From the NCBI GenBank assembly GCA_009823395.1, contig CM020511.1, forward strand, positions 20,318,001 to 20,382,000: a DNA stretch of 64,000 bases. Reading direction: 5' to 3'. Origin of the DNA: Thamnaconus septentrionalis (taxonomy: Eukaryota; Chordata; Actinopteri; Tetraodontiformes; Monacanthidae). Below the pieces are notes generated by a model. It had not been told where the DNA came from. It saw nothing but the letters and a program-made list of their open reading frames with translations, and ran no database searches. The position numbers and the translations under genes were made by a program. How positions within the stretch are numbered: the first letter of the stretch is position 1; every line of letters starts with the position of its first letter. Shown piece by piece: positions 27,001 through 37,833 of this stretch.

Positions 27001-29818
27001 CGGCCCTCACCATTGACACAGCGCCCCAGCTGGCCTACTATGCGACTACAACTTTTCAAAGAATCTAATCTGCCCTGTGCACGGACCACATTCCTCCTTT
27101 GGTTCAGAATCTCACTAGTGGTGGCAGAACAGACTTGTGGGAAGGCAACCAGAGTTATACACCTGGTCAGCTGGTGGCGCTCTATCCATCGTGAAGGTGC
27201 ATTTCTGCCAGTTATAACTCAATCAACTGTATAAATTAATACATAAGACATACATCATTATAAATGTATAAACCACATGGCGTTGCTTTCAGTACGTGAG
27301 GTAGCTAATGGGCAAATAAACTGCTGCTCCCTATAGCTGTGTCTGTCGGGAAGCCAACAGTTTGCAGTCAAAGCACAGTTTGAAGAACAAGAACATACAG
27401 TCTGAAGACAAGCTTGAGGGTGATTGAGGTGATTTAAAGCAGGAGTGTCATAAACTCAGGAGAAGACATTATTGATGAGCAGCAGAGGAAAGAGCAGCAG
27501 GGGGGCACAGGCAGCAGCAGGGAACAGCAACATACTATTTATTTTTACATTTTTGTTTAACATAAATTAGTAAATGCATTGAGTCTACTTTTTAGACAGG
27601 AATGAAATATATGCGAGTCTTTGACACAGCTTAGCACCGTGCCTGCTCACCATGTTTGTCTTTAAATTATTATCTGGCCACATTTCACAGATTGCAGCTC
27701 CTCCACCACATGGCGGAAGCCATGAGCTCTTCCAGACGCGGCGACGAGGAGGAGCAAAAAAACAAGCGTGCAGATGAGGGATGAGAGTAATAAAGTTACA
27801 CTCACTCTCTGCCGTAGTACTTGGGCCTGCTCTCCATCTGCAAATCAGGACAGGACATTATAGGAGAAGCATAATATGAGGGCTCAATTAAAGTGGCGAG
27901 CCTCTCTCAAGATAAAGGAGTGCGGGAAGAGAATATCTCCCATCTGTGCACCGCCGTCGACTCGCAGCAACCAAACCATAAAGCAAAAAAATCACAGAGT
28001 GTGGAGACAAATTAGAGGCAGTGGGAGAGGAAACAGCTGGTGATAGGTGGCCAGCTGCAAAGAATTAATATTTAGTGCGGCGCTGCTTGATGCCAGGTTT
28101 TGCAGCTCTCGGCTGCAGTCCCTGCAGACACACTTCTTATCTCACCAACAGTATAAAAGTGCGGATCCGCCAGGATAGGAACGTGATAGTGCCCATCTTT
28201 GATGGCAGGTCTGAGAGGGGGCCTTTTATGAACGTCTTAACCATCCAGGCAATTTATGTATAAAATCCATTTGCTGTGAATTAATGGCTGGCCACTAATC
28301 TCACAAAGCCAGTCGTGGACTCTTCCTTTGCTCAGCCGATCGTGACGAGACTCCGAGTGGGGATGAGACGTGCGTCGTCTCTGGCGAGCCGTGCAGCCCA
28401 TGATTGACAGCTCGCTCGGTGCCCATGCAGCTCCCTAATGGAAGCATTATGTGTCAGCAGCCTGGCTGTTGTTTTTTTTTTCATCAATCAGAGTTTCTTC
28501 CTCACTTCTTTACTGCGATACTTATAGCTTTTGACAAACAGTCAATCGTCCATGTGAACGCGTCCCATCCTTCCTAAACGTGCTTTAGTTTTGCACCTGT
28601 ACTGCTCCAGGGTGGAACAGCTCGGGATGCAGGGGGGGGGGGGTTCTAGAAGCAGTCGCAGTCGCTCTCCATAGGTTACTAATTGGTCCGGCCAGCAGCT
28701 GCCAGGATCCGTCATTACTCTGTGAGTGTTTTCCGATGGGGAAAAAAACTAAGTGTGCATGACGTGGTGCGGCTGCAGTTTGGATGTTGATTTGGGATAT
28801 GGGGGGACGGGTTGTAGAGCACTTGGAGCCTTTGGAAAGAAAGAAATGGAGCCGACAGGTGGCTCCATTTGTTTGGGAGTCTAATTTAAGTTTTTTGTTT
28901 CTTTTGTTTATATTTTCAGCTTTTTTTGGATCAGGGTTTTAAGTTTTTTTTTTTTTTTTGCAAAATGCATGAGCATCTAGGAGGAAAGCGTAAGAAATCC
29001 TGTTTCCAGCTTTTCTCTTGTGTCTGTTTTTTGAAACATAATGCTGAGTAATCATGTAATACTTCAAGTAAGGAGGCAGCACACACACATCTTGAGGGCA
29101 GATCTGTTATTGCACCAAGTTATATGGCCATGTCAAACCATATGCTGACGTTTCAGCCCGATGGCCTCCATCAGAGCACAGTCATGTCATCTGCCACCAC
29201 AGTGGCCTGTTTCTTTACATACATGCTGATATACTGACCTCTTGCGGACACGTGATCCTCTTGGGTCTGGGCGCCTGCTGCTGCAGCTGGTACACTGTTC
29301 AGAGAAACACATGCATGTCAATAAAAACAACGGAGGCCCAGATCCATCGTTCATCAGCAATATATCTGCAGCTCAGAGACAAACCGAACAGCGGCCCTGA
29401 AACACTGCCGCGAGGAGAGGAACTGAATGGCGCACTGAAGCTTTTACACACTTGACCACTCCGGACACAACATCGCCACTTAACGGCCAGCAGCTCAGAG
29501 CCCAACCGCAGCTCTGACTCACCAGGAAAGGCACAAATGGAGCCATAAGCTTAGAAATGCAAAGCTAAGCAGTCATTAGAGGCTCCGCGCGCACGCCGTC
29601 CATTCTGTTTGACCTGCTGCGCATTTTGCTTAACGTGCACGACGCTGCTGCTGACCACAAATCCCACTCACACTCTGTCCTGTTGCAAGCCTCTCAGCGC
29701 GAGAGCATCTTGCGAAATCGGCGAGGCAAAGTCAAAAATGGAACAAAGGAGAGGGGAAGCTCGCACACTCGTGCCCGCGAGCCGTGTGCACGTTGCAATA
29801 GGTGAGTTTAAAAAAAAA

Positions 29819-29862
<44 letters not shown>

Positions 29863-32800
29863 AGAGGCCAAAACGCTGCAGCAGCTTTCTGCCGTTTTGG
29901 GATGTGAGTCAGGAAGGATAAGCATCAGCACAACAGAGGGAGGGAGAGACTCTGGCTAAATTCAACCAACCTGACGGTGTTAAGAGAAAAAAAATCCTGC
30001 AACACAAACACAGGATAAACACCCTTTCAGCCTGCAAGTGCACCTGCCACCTCGGTGCGTAACCTTTAGAGCCGCGGGGCAGGACTCAGGATTTAAGACG
30101 GCGGCCCAGCGGGATCACTGTGTGCGGTCCCAGTGACGTGATGTCTTCCCAGACTCTCTGGGCAGGAGAGGGAAGACTCCTGACTGTGAGTTTTCATGTT
30201 TTGTCAGCCTGACTTAAGCCAACCAGCAAGACCTGGACATCATCCATTCCTGTGACACAGTGAGCTCTAAAAATACCTCGGCACACGACCAGTAAAGCCG
30301 GCAGGAGGGGGGAAAAAAAGGAACAGGGCCGAATTCGGACAAGGAACAGTATTGGAACATTTTATAGGAGAGGTGTAAAGAAAGAAAAAAAATGCTACAC
30401 TAAAGCTATTCATTCCAATTGTGAGGACAGATGGTTCTCAAGATGATTGGTTTCATATTTTTTTTAACACACACTTCAGGCAAACGGCTCACAAACACAG
30501 TGCAAACTCCTTCCATTTCCTCCCACACGGCTTTGGAAAATGAAACGGTTATTCCGAGCGCCGAGCGTCTCTGCAGGTAGAAAATCGCATTTTCCCCGGT
30601 GTTGGTAACCCATTTACCTGCACATCACTAATCTGCTGCTTTGCATGTGTGCATGCGGAGAGTGTGGCGTGTGGGCGAGCGCGCTGTGCGAGTCCTTCCC
30701 AGTGTGCCTGTCTGAAACCGTACTGCGCACAGCGAAACCAGCGTGCGAATGTGATGAGCGTGTGCGATGGGTGCATTACTCACAGTAGGACTTCCATATG
30801 GGCGGCTGGTAGTCCTCAGGGTCTGGAAGACACAAGGAGAAGGTTTCCGTTAGTTAATACTGTACATCCGCGTCGGCCTGATGTGACCCCTGTGACCTCT
30901 GAGGCTCTCGCCAAGATTCATTTGCCGTTGCATGTTGTGTATGTTGCACATGAGGCCTTGCGGCGTGCAGTCCCCTCATGTGATGCCACCATTACCAATC
31001 AGCGATGGCTATTTCCACCACACACACCTGAAGTGCGCCACCTGCTGGCAGGAGGGTGAAGACACCGAGACGAGCGATACTGGGGATTCTGATATCGTTC
31101 CGATACCAAGTAAATACAGGTCCGATACCACTACCGATACTTTGAATGTCATGATTTTGGTTTAGCCTTTAGTTTTCTTTGTTCCTAAACACAAGACAAA
31201 GATTTGGGGCAAACAAACACGTTTTGTTTTTTTATTAACTAACTACACAACACAACAAAAAATAAGACACACAATTGTTGAAAAAAGTCAGTAGTGCAAA
31301 ATAGCAACAATGTAACAAAATATAAGCCTACACCTGCACACCTACAAAAGACAAACACAAATGCAACACAGACTACCTTCCATACATCATTGTCATCATT
31401 TGTGGAAAATAATTGCAAGTATCTGATACCACTACTCCCCTTGGTATTGATACTATCCATATTAAGATCAATAAGTCCGGCCCTGGCGCAGACGCAGCGG
31501 AGAGAATTAGACCTCGCCACCCATCAGTTGTCCAATGAAATGTGTCACTGAGGAAACACGGCACATTTTAATCCCACTTTCATTATAAAGTGCCGCTGCT
31601 CATCGTGCAAGTCAAATACTTTCTCAAAAGCTGCCACTATCTTGACGCTGTTCACTTTTTAATTGGTTTGGAGCACTTTGCAGCGACACTTTTCTTTTCC
31701 ACTTTAAACTGCACCTCAGCCCAGCGGAGTGAGTGACCCTGCGCACAGCCACTGCAGCCGACTGCAGTTGACGCTGCGTTGCCAAATGTGAGCGACGCCT
31801 TCACCTTTTCTCCAAGACACGCACGCTGCTAACGCCGTCAAATTCCCAGCAAGCCGAGCGTGAATCACGTTGGTCCTGAAGATACATGTTGACATTCCTC
31901 TGCGCTCACTTGCAAAATGTGTGTCACACCCCTGCAGGGAGCGGCGCACAGTGGAAACACACACATACACACACACCTGAGAGGCGGCCACTTGTTGAAC
32001 GTGGGCACACACACGGCTTTGTTCTGCTCACAGCAGCCGGATTCTGATTTTAAGGCTGGTTGCAACATGATAAAAGGGAGCCCTGGCTGCGCCGAATGAA
32101 TTGGATTAGACAGAGGAGATGGTTAATGCCGATAAAATCCTGGATAATTATTGAAAGGACGAAAAAGCAGCTTGGTGAGGAGGCGTTTGTTTGGAGCTGC
32201 TGCTGCTGGAGCTGGCCGTCGCACCACGTCTGCCGCCAAACACAAATAAAAAGGCTTTGGGCCGCGTCTGCTGGTGTGTGGCCAAGCTGCCTTGGAAAAA
32301 TGTATTGTCCTAATGCTGCAGCTTTGTCACTGTGTGTTACACTGGCAACAGTCTGAGAGGTTCATTCCGCGGCAGCTTGTTTAAAGAATGGGACTTTAGC
32401 TGGTGGCTTGCCAAATATTCGCAGTCAGTCGGATTCTTTTTAATAACCAGCTCCGTTTTCAGGCTGCGGCTCTGCAGAAAACCGTGGCGCAGAAAAAGGA
32501 AGCTTTCAGATGCACACACTCCTACACACACACACAAGCACGCTACGCTGTGCATACCCACTCAAACATATGCAAGCCAGGCACACAAGTGCACGCACAC
32601 ACGCACGAGGCGCACGCAGACAGAACATCAAACAGATTGTCTAAGTAGCTCAGAGTTTGCGCTGTGCCTGATGCAGAGAAGGTGGTGGTGGGGGGAGGAT
32701 TTTTAAATTTGTAGGCAGCCAGAGGCGTCCTCCCCCGCAGCAGAGTTATTAATTGTGTTGCCCTCCATTACTCACCAGTCGGAGGCATTCGATAAAATAA

Positions 32801-35657
32801 TTACCAGCGGCCGTTTGCCCGCTTGGCAAAGAGAATACGTGATGAATGAAGATCAAGCGCGACGGAGACTCACTCCCCAAGATAAAGTCTTCTCAGGAGT
32901 CTGTGCATGAAGGAGAAGGTTGTTGGTTTTTTTATGAAATCTCCTGAAATGATTCCTGACATGAAGTGGCTTCAAACGAGACAAAACGTGTCAAGGGGAA
33001 GGATTTGGAGTTTTGGAAGGAAAAGGACGATGCCCCCAAAAGGCACAAACTACTTTTAATTTCACATCCGTTCAGAAAAATAGTATCTTATTAAAGGACT
33101 TCAGCAGCACCTGCAGTTCACCATGCAATACTGAGGAGGAAATGGATGTGAACAAAGGTGTAATGAACGGTCTATTAGGCAAGTTCCATTAATTCTGGCA
33201 GAACCTCTGCAGCCAATCAACAGGCGCAGCAGCAGCACTGTGTGGACTCTGTGACCTGGAAGAACAGAACCTTGAACCGTGTTATTAGTTTATAACATCC
33301 AAGTGAACTATAAATGTTTTGATTACACAAGTGTGTTCACACAACATGCAGTGTAGCTTTATTCTAACGCAAAAGTTGAATGTGTACCGATGGAAGCTTC
33401 AGTAGTTCAGTGCAAACCATGTCAAAATTGAGTGCAACGCACAATAAGTGCACTAGATTCAGGTGTGTTAGCGTTCAAGCGTCGCTACTAATCGATGCAA
33501 GTGGGGGTGCAGCCAAGGTAGCATGTTTGAGAAATAATATGCTTTTTAAAATCCAATGGTGGGCTCCCTTTCATTGGCCCAATGAACAGAGTGGTCTCGG
33601 CATTGGCACGTTTAATCTGCAGATGTCACACCTAGATTTCTTTCTTCACGTGCACACAGCAGTCACGCCGGGATGATGCGGGATGGAGAGCACTATCTGC
33701 TCTCGCTGCTATTCGGACGGGCTGCCTGAGTGCAGGCATTTTGTCTTTCCAGCACAGCAGACAGAAATCATCTTCCACTTTGTGCATTCGACACTGAAAA
33801 AAAAAAATCTGCAGCAAATAAATCCACCCTGCCAGAGTGTTGGTGGAAAACGATACGCAGGCTGGACTAGGAGCGATAAAACCTCCGTCCTCAGGGCTGG
33901 ACGACTTCACTTTGCATCCGCAGCCAAAATGCACAGCCATTACTCGACGGTGAGATACGCACTTTCAAATTACACATATTATCTGGGTGGAAGAGAGCAG
34001 GGCCAAAAACATCTTATTACTTCTAATGACTCTCTAATAGCTTAAAAACTGCCGAGACAGAGAAGACATTCGATTAAAGCTACTTGGTTTTTTAAGCGTT
34101 TCCTGATGATGTCATTTACGTTCCACGTTGCCAGTCTGGCGGCAGGGAGGCGACTATGATCACGCAGCCAAAGAACAGTCCTGACTGTGGCGCCTTTGAA
34201 GCACACCGAGGACAACACGGTTTCAGCAAAGCAAACAGACGCTCGCACATCCACCCGTATCAGTGGGATGCAGCAGGGCTGCAGCAGGGGGACCATCTGT
34301 GTGTGGAGCGCACTGGTCTGAAGGAGCTCTCAGCGCTGACTCGGCGCTGACCAGATCATGTGTGACAGTTTTAAACGCTGCTTCTCTCCGAAGGGATTGA
34401 TCCGTCGCTCTTTGTGCTCACCATCAATGCATTTCGCTCAGGACGTGAGAAAAGAGAGTGGACTTTACGAGCGAGAACTGTGCAACGACAACTGGGGCGT
34501 GAACTTTTCCCTCACTAATGTTTTAAAGTAGGCGGTAAATTCTGTGAATGAAATCCTAGCCTCCACATGAGGCGTTCTGGTAAATCCCCCCCACCCCCCC
34601 CATTACAAAAAAACAAAAAAAAACAAAAGTGGAAAAAATCTTGAGGGAGGGTGCAACATTTGCCAGAAGCATGCTCAGGATCGTGTTGAGCGGGCGGCTG
34701 CTGCCGAGATCCACGGCTGTAATTCCACCTCCCTGACCAATTTTGTCATTTAAGGCCTGGAGCCGAGAGGCACACTTTCATGCTCTATCCCTCAATTTAT
34801 TTTCAAAGCCTTATTTCCTGGAGCCGTGTGCTGCTGCTAGAGTACACGCTCGGATGCCCACCCGTGCCAAGAATGTGCGGGAGCGTCCCTGACCTACAGT
34901 AGACGGATAGCCTGGAAAAAAGAGCGAGAGATAAAAAAAACATTGCAACACATGTGGCGCAATCGTGCTGCAACCATTTATCTGTTATCTTTTAACCAGC
35001 CTTGTAGATACAGTTTAAACGTAAGAGTTTACCCCGGGAAGGCTTTTGTTAAATATTCTGTGTGTGTATTGCAACCCACATATGAGACAGCAGTTTGTGC
35101 ACCTATAATTGGCCATCTGGTCCACGGTGTGCAGCAGATGAAAAAACTAAATGACTAAATGCATTAAATGAAAACAAACATGAAGCACAAGAGGCAGGTA
35201 TTACTGACTTTTTGATTACGCCTGCTGCATATCTGGTGAAGTTAATGAGGCACTGTTTGACAACAGAGTACAAAATATTTTCATCTGAGAATTAAATAGG
35301 CCTCGTAAAAAAAAAAGCAAAAACAAGGAAATAATAATCTAGAGTCCAATGTTTGCTTCTTTTCCCCTCTCTATCTCCTAAAATGTCAACACAGAAACAC
35401 TGAAAAACTCAAACAGCTCTGGAAACCAGTCCTGTGATGTCACGAAGGGCACCAAAAGAGTTTGTCAGGTCAGTGACAACAACCCCCCTGGTCCCGAGAC
35501 TGCCTTTCCAACGTGTGGAAGTTCCACTTTGTGGAAAGCTGTAAACAGAGGGTTAAATATGCTGTTTACTGGGGGTCAGTTGTATTTATTTGGATAAATA
35601 ATCATGTGCCGGCTGCTTCCCTGGAGTCCAGGATTATTTAAAAAAAAAATAATAATG

Positions 35658-35688
<31 letters not shown>

Positions 35689-37833
35689 GCAGGCTCTGAG
35701 AATGGGTATAATATGAGACCTTTAAATATCACCAACAGAAAAACAGTTTGCAGCCAGAACACACATCCTGATGGAGCTTCAGATGCTGAGACCAGATCCT
35801 TTTTTTTCAGTCATATGCCTCATGGACAAGATTATTCAAATGTTGTGTCTGACTGCCAAAGAGCTGCGCAGGAAAATAATAATACCCTTGTGACAAGCAC
35901 TCTATCCCTGGCAGCAGCACAGCTTGTAACCTCTGATAATTATATTGAGAGCCCAGCAGTAATGACAGCCCTCCACTGCCACAGAAAGAAAAGACTTTCT
36001 TCTTAAAGGAGCAGTGGTCAAAAGAGTCAATCCACTGCTTTCTGAGAGACACACACACACAGACAAAAGATAATGCTGTGCGGATGGCGCGGCAGCCGCA
36101 GGCCGTATCGGCTTGGAGACAACTGGCAGTGTCCCTCTCTATCTGGACAGGACCTTGGGAACTGTGACAGTGACTGTGTGGTGAGGTCTGGATGCAGGGA
36201 CGTGGTAGACGAGTAAAACAAATATTGTGCCTAGTAGGTGTTCACGTGTGCTGTCCACACCCCAGCTGAGAGGCGCTGTCGGGCGACGTTCGACTGAAGG
36301 TCACATATTGTGTAAAATTCACCGTACATGTGCTTTCCAACAATCCCCTGGATCTCTAGGCTCTCCATCTGGAGCCCCAGGAAGAGGGAAAAGTCCATCC
36401 TTGTTTTACAAGGTTCAAAAGGGTTGCTCTAAAAACACCTGGAAATATGCCCTTTGTGATGTCATGAAGGGGACAAACAACTCTCTAATGTTTGTGACAA
36501 CTGCATCCCTCCAAATATGCAATGTGCAACAAAACCCCATAGTTTTGGCAGGAAGCTAATCCAAGTGTTTTTGCAGGAGACTGTAAACAGAAGGCTAAAT
36601 ATTGAGTTTTCTGGAGTTTAACTGCATAAATAATATATTCAAATGGATATTAGATGGGACCATTCAACATTGTTGAGACCAGCATGAATTTCGATGAAAG
36701 AGCTTTTATAGGTTAGCATTAACAGACTTGCCCTGTCTAGTCACAAAACACACACACACACACACACACAATCTCCTGCACACACCTCTGGATGTTGGTG
36801 CACTGCACAGCGCTGCGATAGTGCAGTGTACTTTACACCTTGGCAAACGAGAGCAACACACTTTTATCAAGGCATAATGTGGATGTACACCAAGGCCGCT
36901 GTTCCGTGCCGCCTTTGTTTGATCAGCTGCGAGCCGGCTTCATGTTCTCACCCCGTACAAAAACTGGAAGCCCTAAAATGTCCCATTTAGTGCGACTCGC
37001 TGAAGTACGACTCGTGAAACGCACTGAGGTATTTTAATATTGAGGGGCGAACAGGGGTTTGTGAGCACGCTGCAGCGCTGTGAACTTTGTAATGCCACTG
37101 GACCGTAGCATAACAACATTTTTAACAATGTCAAAGAAAGAAAGAAAAATCTCCCCAGCCTGCGGCTTTATTTGGGGAAATGGCAGCCTGCAAGAGCCAA
37201 AGGTAATCCTTAAAGCCAGCCGAGTGGAAAGCCAGTGAGGGAATTATGGAGTTGATTGGCAACCTCATGACAACATCCAAAACCAAATGTCAGACCGACT
37301 GCAACTCACAACCTTGTGCCCCCCACCTCCCTCCCACTTCCCTCCTCCAGTGTTTCCAGCAGCGCATCCAGAGAAAACACATGCTGAAGGATGAGCTTGG
37401 CCGTCTATTCTAAACACCACCAGGGGCGGCCACTTCAATAACCTGGTGCGTAGGTCTAAACCTGGTGCAGATGCAGAGGCACCTGGGGAAAATGCACGTT
37501 GGCATTATTTACGGGAAAAAAGAGGGGGGAAAACAAGGAGAAAGTTAGATTGTAATCAAGCCCAAATTCTTCATCCATCCATCCATCCATTCATCCATTC
37601 ATTCATTTAATGCCAACCAATGTCTACTTGGATTGTTGGGTTTCGGAGTCGGTGTGAACTCTTACCGGAGGACACAGATGAACCTGAGAGGCTGGAGTTG
37701 CTGGATGCTGCCATCCCGACCGGACCCGACCCGACCCGATCCGATCCAATCCGAGGCTGGATCACTCCCGCTCGGCCAAGGTGCACTCACGGCGTCTCAT
37801 GCCTTCCGCCGCCGCCGCCGCCGGTGCCTCCAT
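16321..37833 (-). CDS. chn2: Beta-chimaerin, diacylglycerol-regulated Rac GTPase-activating protein
   Basis: Beta-chimaerin switches off Rac after diacylglycerol recruits its C1 domain to membranes. Long-isoform exons in transcript order: 37791-37833 (candidate first), 30784-30822, 29239-29294, 27806-27837, 26683-26796, 26313-26583, 20363-20446, 19291-19375, 17932-18105, 17718-17795, 17172-17309, 16932-17037, 16321-16492. Phases agree throughout and give about 463 aa (human beta2 468). Order: N-terminus with [14 protein letters not shown]2, C1, RhoGAP, ending EHEDDLF. An internal promoter gives a short form that starts at 20653. cpvl lies upstream, divergent as in human. The paralogue chn1 is less likely: the short-form sequence [16 protein letters not shown] and the neighbours point to CHN2. 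The most uncertain part is the first exon. Confidence 0.96.
17107..17163 (+). repeat. G-rich tract with G-quadruplex potential in a chn2 intron
   Basis: Runs of three to eleven G separated by one or two other bases lie 8 bases past the 5' splice site of the 17172-17309 exon. The intron is only 134 bp. In the chn2 pre-mRNA the tract is C-rich. The template strand carries the G-runs. Confidence 0.85.
17932..19375 (-). CDS. chn2: chn2 C1-domain exons
   Basis: Exons 19291-19375 and 17932-18105, with the last residues of 20363-20446 (HNFK), build a typical C1 zinc finger. They contain [26 protein letters not shown] and a final Cys in VPSDC, so the HX12CX2C..CX2CX4HX2CX7C ligands are all present. 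In chimaerins this binds diacylglycerol and phorbol ester. The second exon continues into the linker and the RhoGAP start ([18 protein letters not shown]). Confidence 0.96.
19712..19743. repeat. (AC)n microsatellite
   Basis: About 32 bases of AC dinucleotide in the chn2 intron upstream of the first C1 exon. Confidence 0.95.
20363..20653 (-). CDS. chn2: chn2 short-isoform (beta1-type) first exon, overlapping a shared internal exon
   Basis: This minus-strand exon reads [16 protein letters not shown], then [11 protein letters not shown], then [13 protein letters not shown] and YEKMHNFK. It matches what I recall of the beta1-chimaerin N-terminus. The donor is GTGAGG, just past 20363. I chose ATG at 20653 (MESLWDPKR) because its context is strong (G at -3 and +4) and the resulting 347 aa are closest to human beta1 (332). 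An in-frame ATG at 20809 would add 52 residues. Within the exon, TGTCCGCAG lies just before 20446 and is the acceptor for the long isoform, so 20363-20446 (28 codons) is shared. Confidence 0.85.
20820..21200 (-). promoter_or_regulatory. chn2: Probable internal chn2 promoter/5' UTR region with GA-rich DNA
   Basis: Upstream (on the minus strand) of the short-isoform exon the DNA is rich in GA/CT repeats (20832-20886 and 20995-21047) and is followed by (GAG)n near 21150-21185. Such polypurine stretches are frequent at fish promoters. No TATA box is evident. Its role as a promoter is inferred from the position of the first exon. Confidence 0.45.
20995..21047. repeat. (GA)n microsatellite
   Basis: About 53 bases of GA dinucleotide upstream of the chn2 short-isoform exon. 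It is (TC)n in the sense of chn2. Confidence 0.95.
21448..21517. repeat. Long imperfect hairpin near the chn2 internal promoter
   Basis: The left arm 21448-21474 begins ctgggatttgg and continues gggattactccc. The right arm 21484-21517 is its reverse complement apart from small bulges. The loop is about 9 bases (aatcctaac). It lies roughly 800 bp upstream of the short-isoform start. Confidence 0.85.
22500..26312 (-). other. chn2: chn2 intron, non-coding
   Basis: Between the SH2 exons and the shared exon I see no splice-bounded coding segment. It contains AT-rich sequence, a (TG)n run (24721-24756), and a composite AP-1/MARE-like motif at 23614-23629. Confidence 0.6.
24721..24756. repeat. (TG)n microsatellite
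   Basis: About 36 bases of TG with one interruption, within a chn2 intron. Confidence 0.9.
26313..27837 (-). CDS. chn2: chn2 SH2-domain exons
   Basis: Exons 27806-27837 (RPKYYGRE), 26683-26796 and 26313-26583 encode the SH2 domain found only in the long chimaerin isoform. They include [13 protein letters not shown] (the FLVRES-type phosphotyrosine pocket), the motif [14 protein letters not shown], and [10 protein letters not shown] after the domain. The last exon ends FQRDEK in phase 0 and joins the shared exon that starts ISSPPVRR. Confidence 0.96.
28401..28410 (+). promoter_or_regulatory. Perfect Pbx-Meis/Prep composite motif
   Basis: TGATTGACAG matches the Pbx-Meis/Prep consensus exactly. 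It lies in a chn2 intron within an island (about 28240-28480) rich in homeodomain-like sites (gaattaatggc, cctaatgg). Enhancer function is inferred. Confidence 0.4.
29239..30822 (-). CDS. chn2: chn2 long-isoform N-terminal exons
   Basis: Exon 30784-30822 reads [12 protein letters not shown] and exon 29239-29294 reads [18 protein letters not shown]. Both correspond to the segment before the SH2 domain in beta2-chimaerin. The Leu codon is split between them (T|TG), and phases join to the 27806-27837 exon. The introns around them contain only a (CA)n run (29822-29860) and unremarkable sequence. Confidence 0.93.
29822..29860. repeat. (AC)n microsatellite
   Basis: About 39 bases of AC directly after an A-run, in a chn2 intron. 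Confidence 0.95.
31060..31490. mobile_element. GATACC-rich interspersed repeat
   Basis: Both ends carry related motifs (gttccgataccaagta and gataccactaccgatac on the left, gtatctgataccactact and ggtattgatac on the right). This is a pattern seen in non-autonomous DNA elements of fish. The interior is AT-rich and non-coding. Superfamily not assigned. Confidence 0.45.
35395..35600 (+). repeat. Interspersed repeat, copy 1
   Basis: It shares a series of blocks with 36418-36640 in the same order and orientation: 'gtgatgtcacgaaggg' against 'gtgatgtcatgaaggg', and 'ctgtaaacagagggttaaat' against 'ctgtaaacagaaggctaaat'. The copies are clearly related but diverged. Confidence 0.65.
35649..35688. repeat. 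(AAT)n microsatellite
   Basis: About 40 bases of AAT trinucleotide with one interruption. Confidence 0.95.
36418..36640 (+). repeat. Interspersed repeat, copy 2
   Basis: Diverged partner of the repeat at 35395-35600, about 1 kb away in direct orientation. Retrotransposon or MITE origin is not determined. Confidence 0.65.
37571..37606. repeat. (ATCC)n tetranucleotide repeat
   Basis: Degenerate ATCC/ATTC array just downstream, in the chn2 sense, of the candidate first exon. It could be the relic tail of a retrotransposon. Confidence 0.85.
37791..37833 (-). CDS. chn2: Candidate first coding exon of the chn2 long isoform
   Basis: On the minus strand an ATG at 37831-37833 opens [14 protein letters not shown] and runs to a strong donor (GTGAGT). 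The phase, one base left over, is exactly what the acceptor of exon 30784-30822 needs. With it the protein is about 463 aa, against 468 in human beta2. The region is GC-rich and promoter-like. The peptide itself is not conserved enough for me to recognise, so both start and exon are inference. An upstream in-frame start is possible. Confidence 0.5.

Larger units (their letters stand above)
30823..37790 (-). other. chn2: First intron of the chn2 long isoform
   Basis: About 7 kb without recognisable exons. It contains transposon-like repeats (31060-31490, 35395-35600, 36418-36640), an (AAT)n array, a (CA)n run and AT-rich islands that may be conserved regulatory elements (for example 32080-32240, 32700-32890 and 34690-34800). 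Confidence 0.55.
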
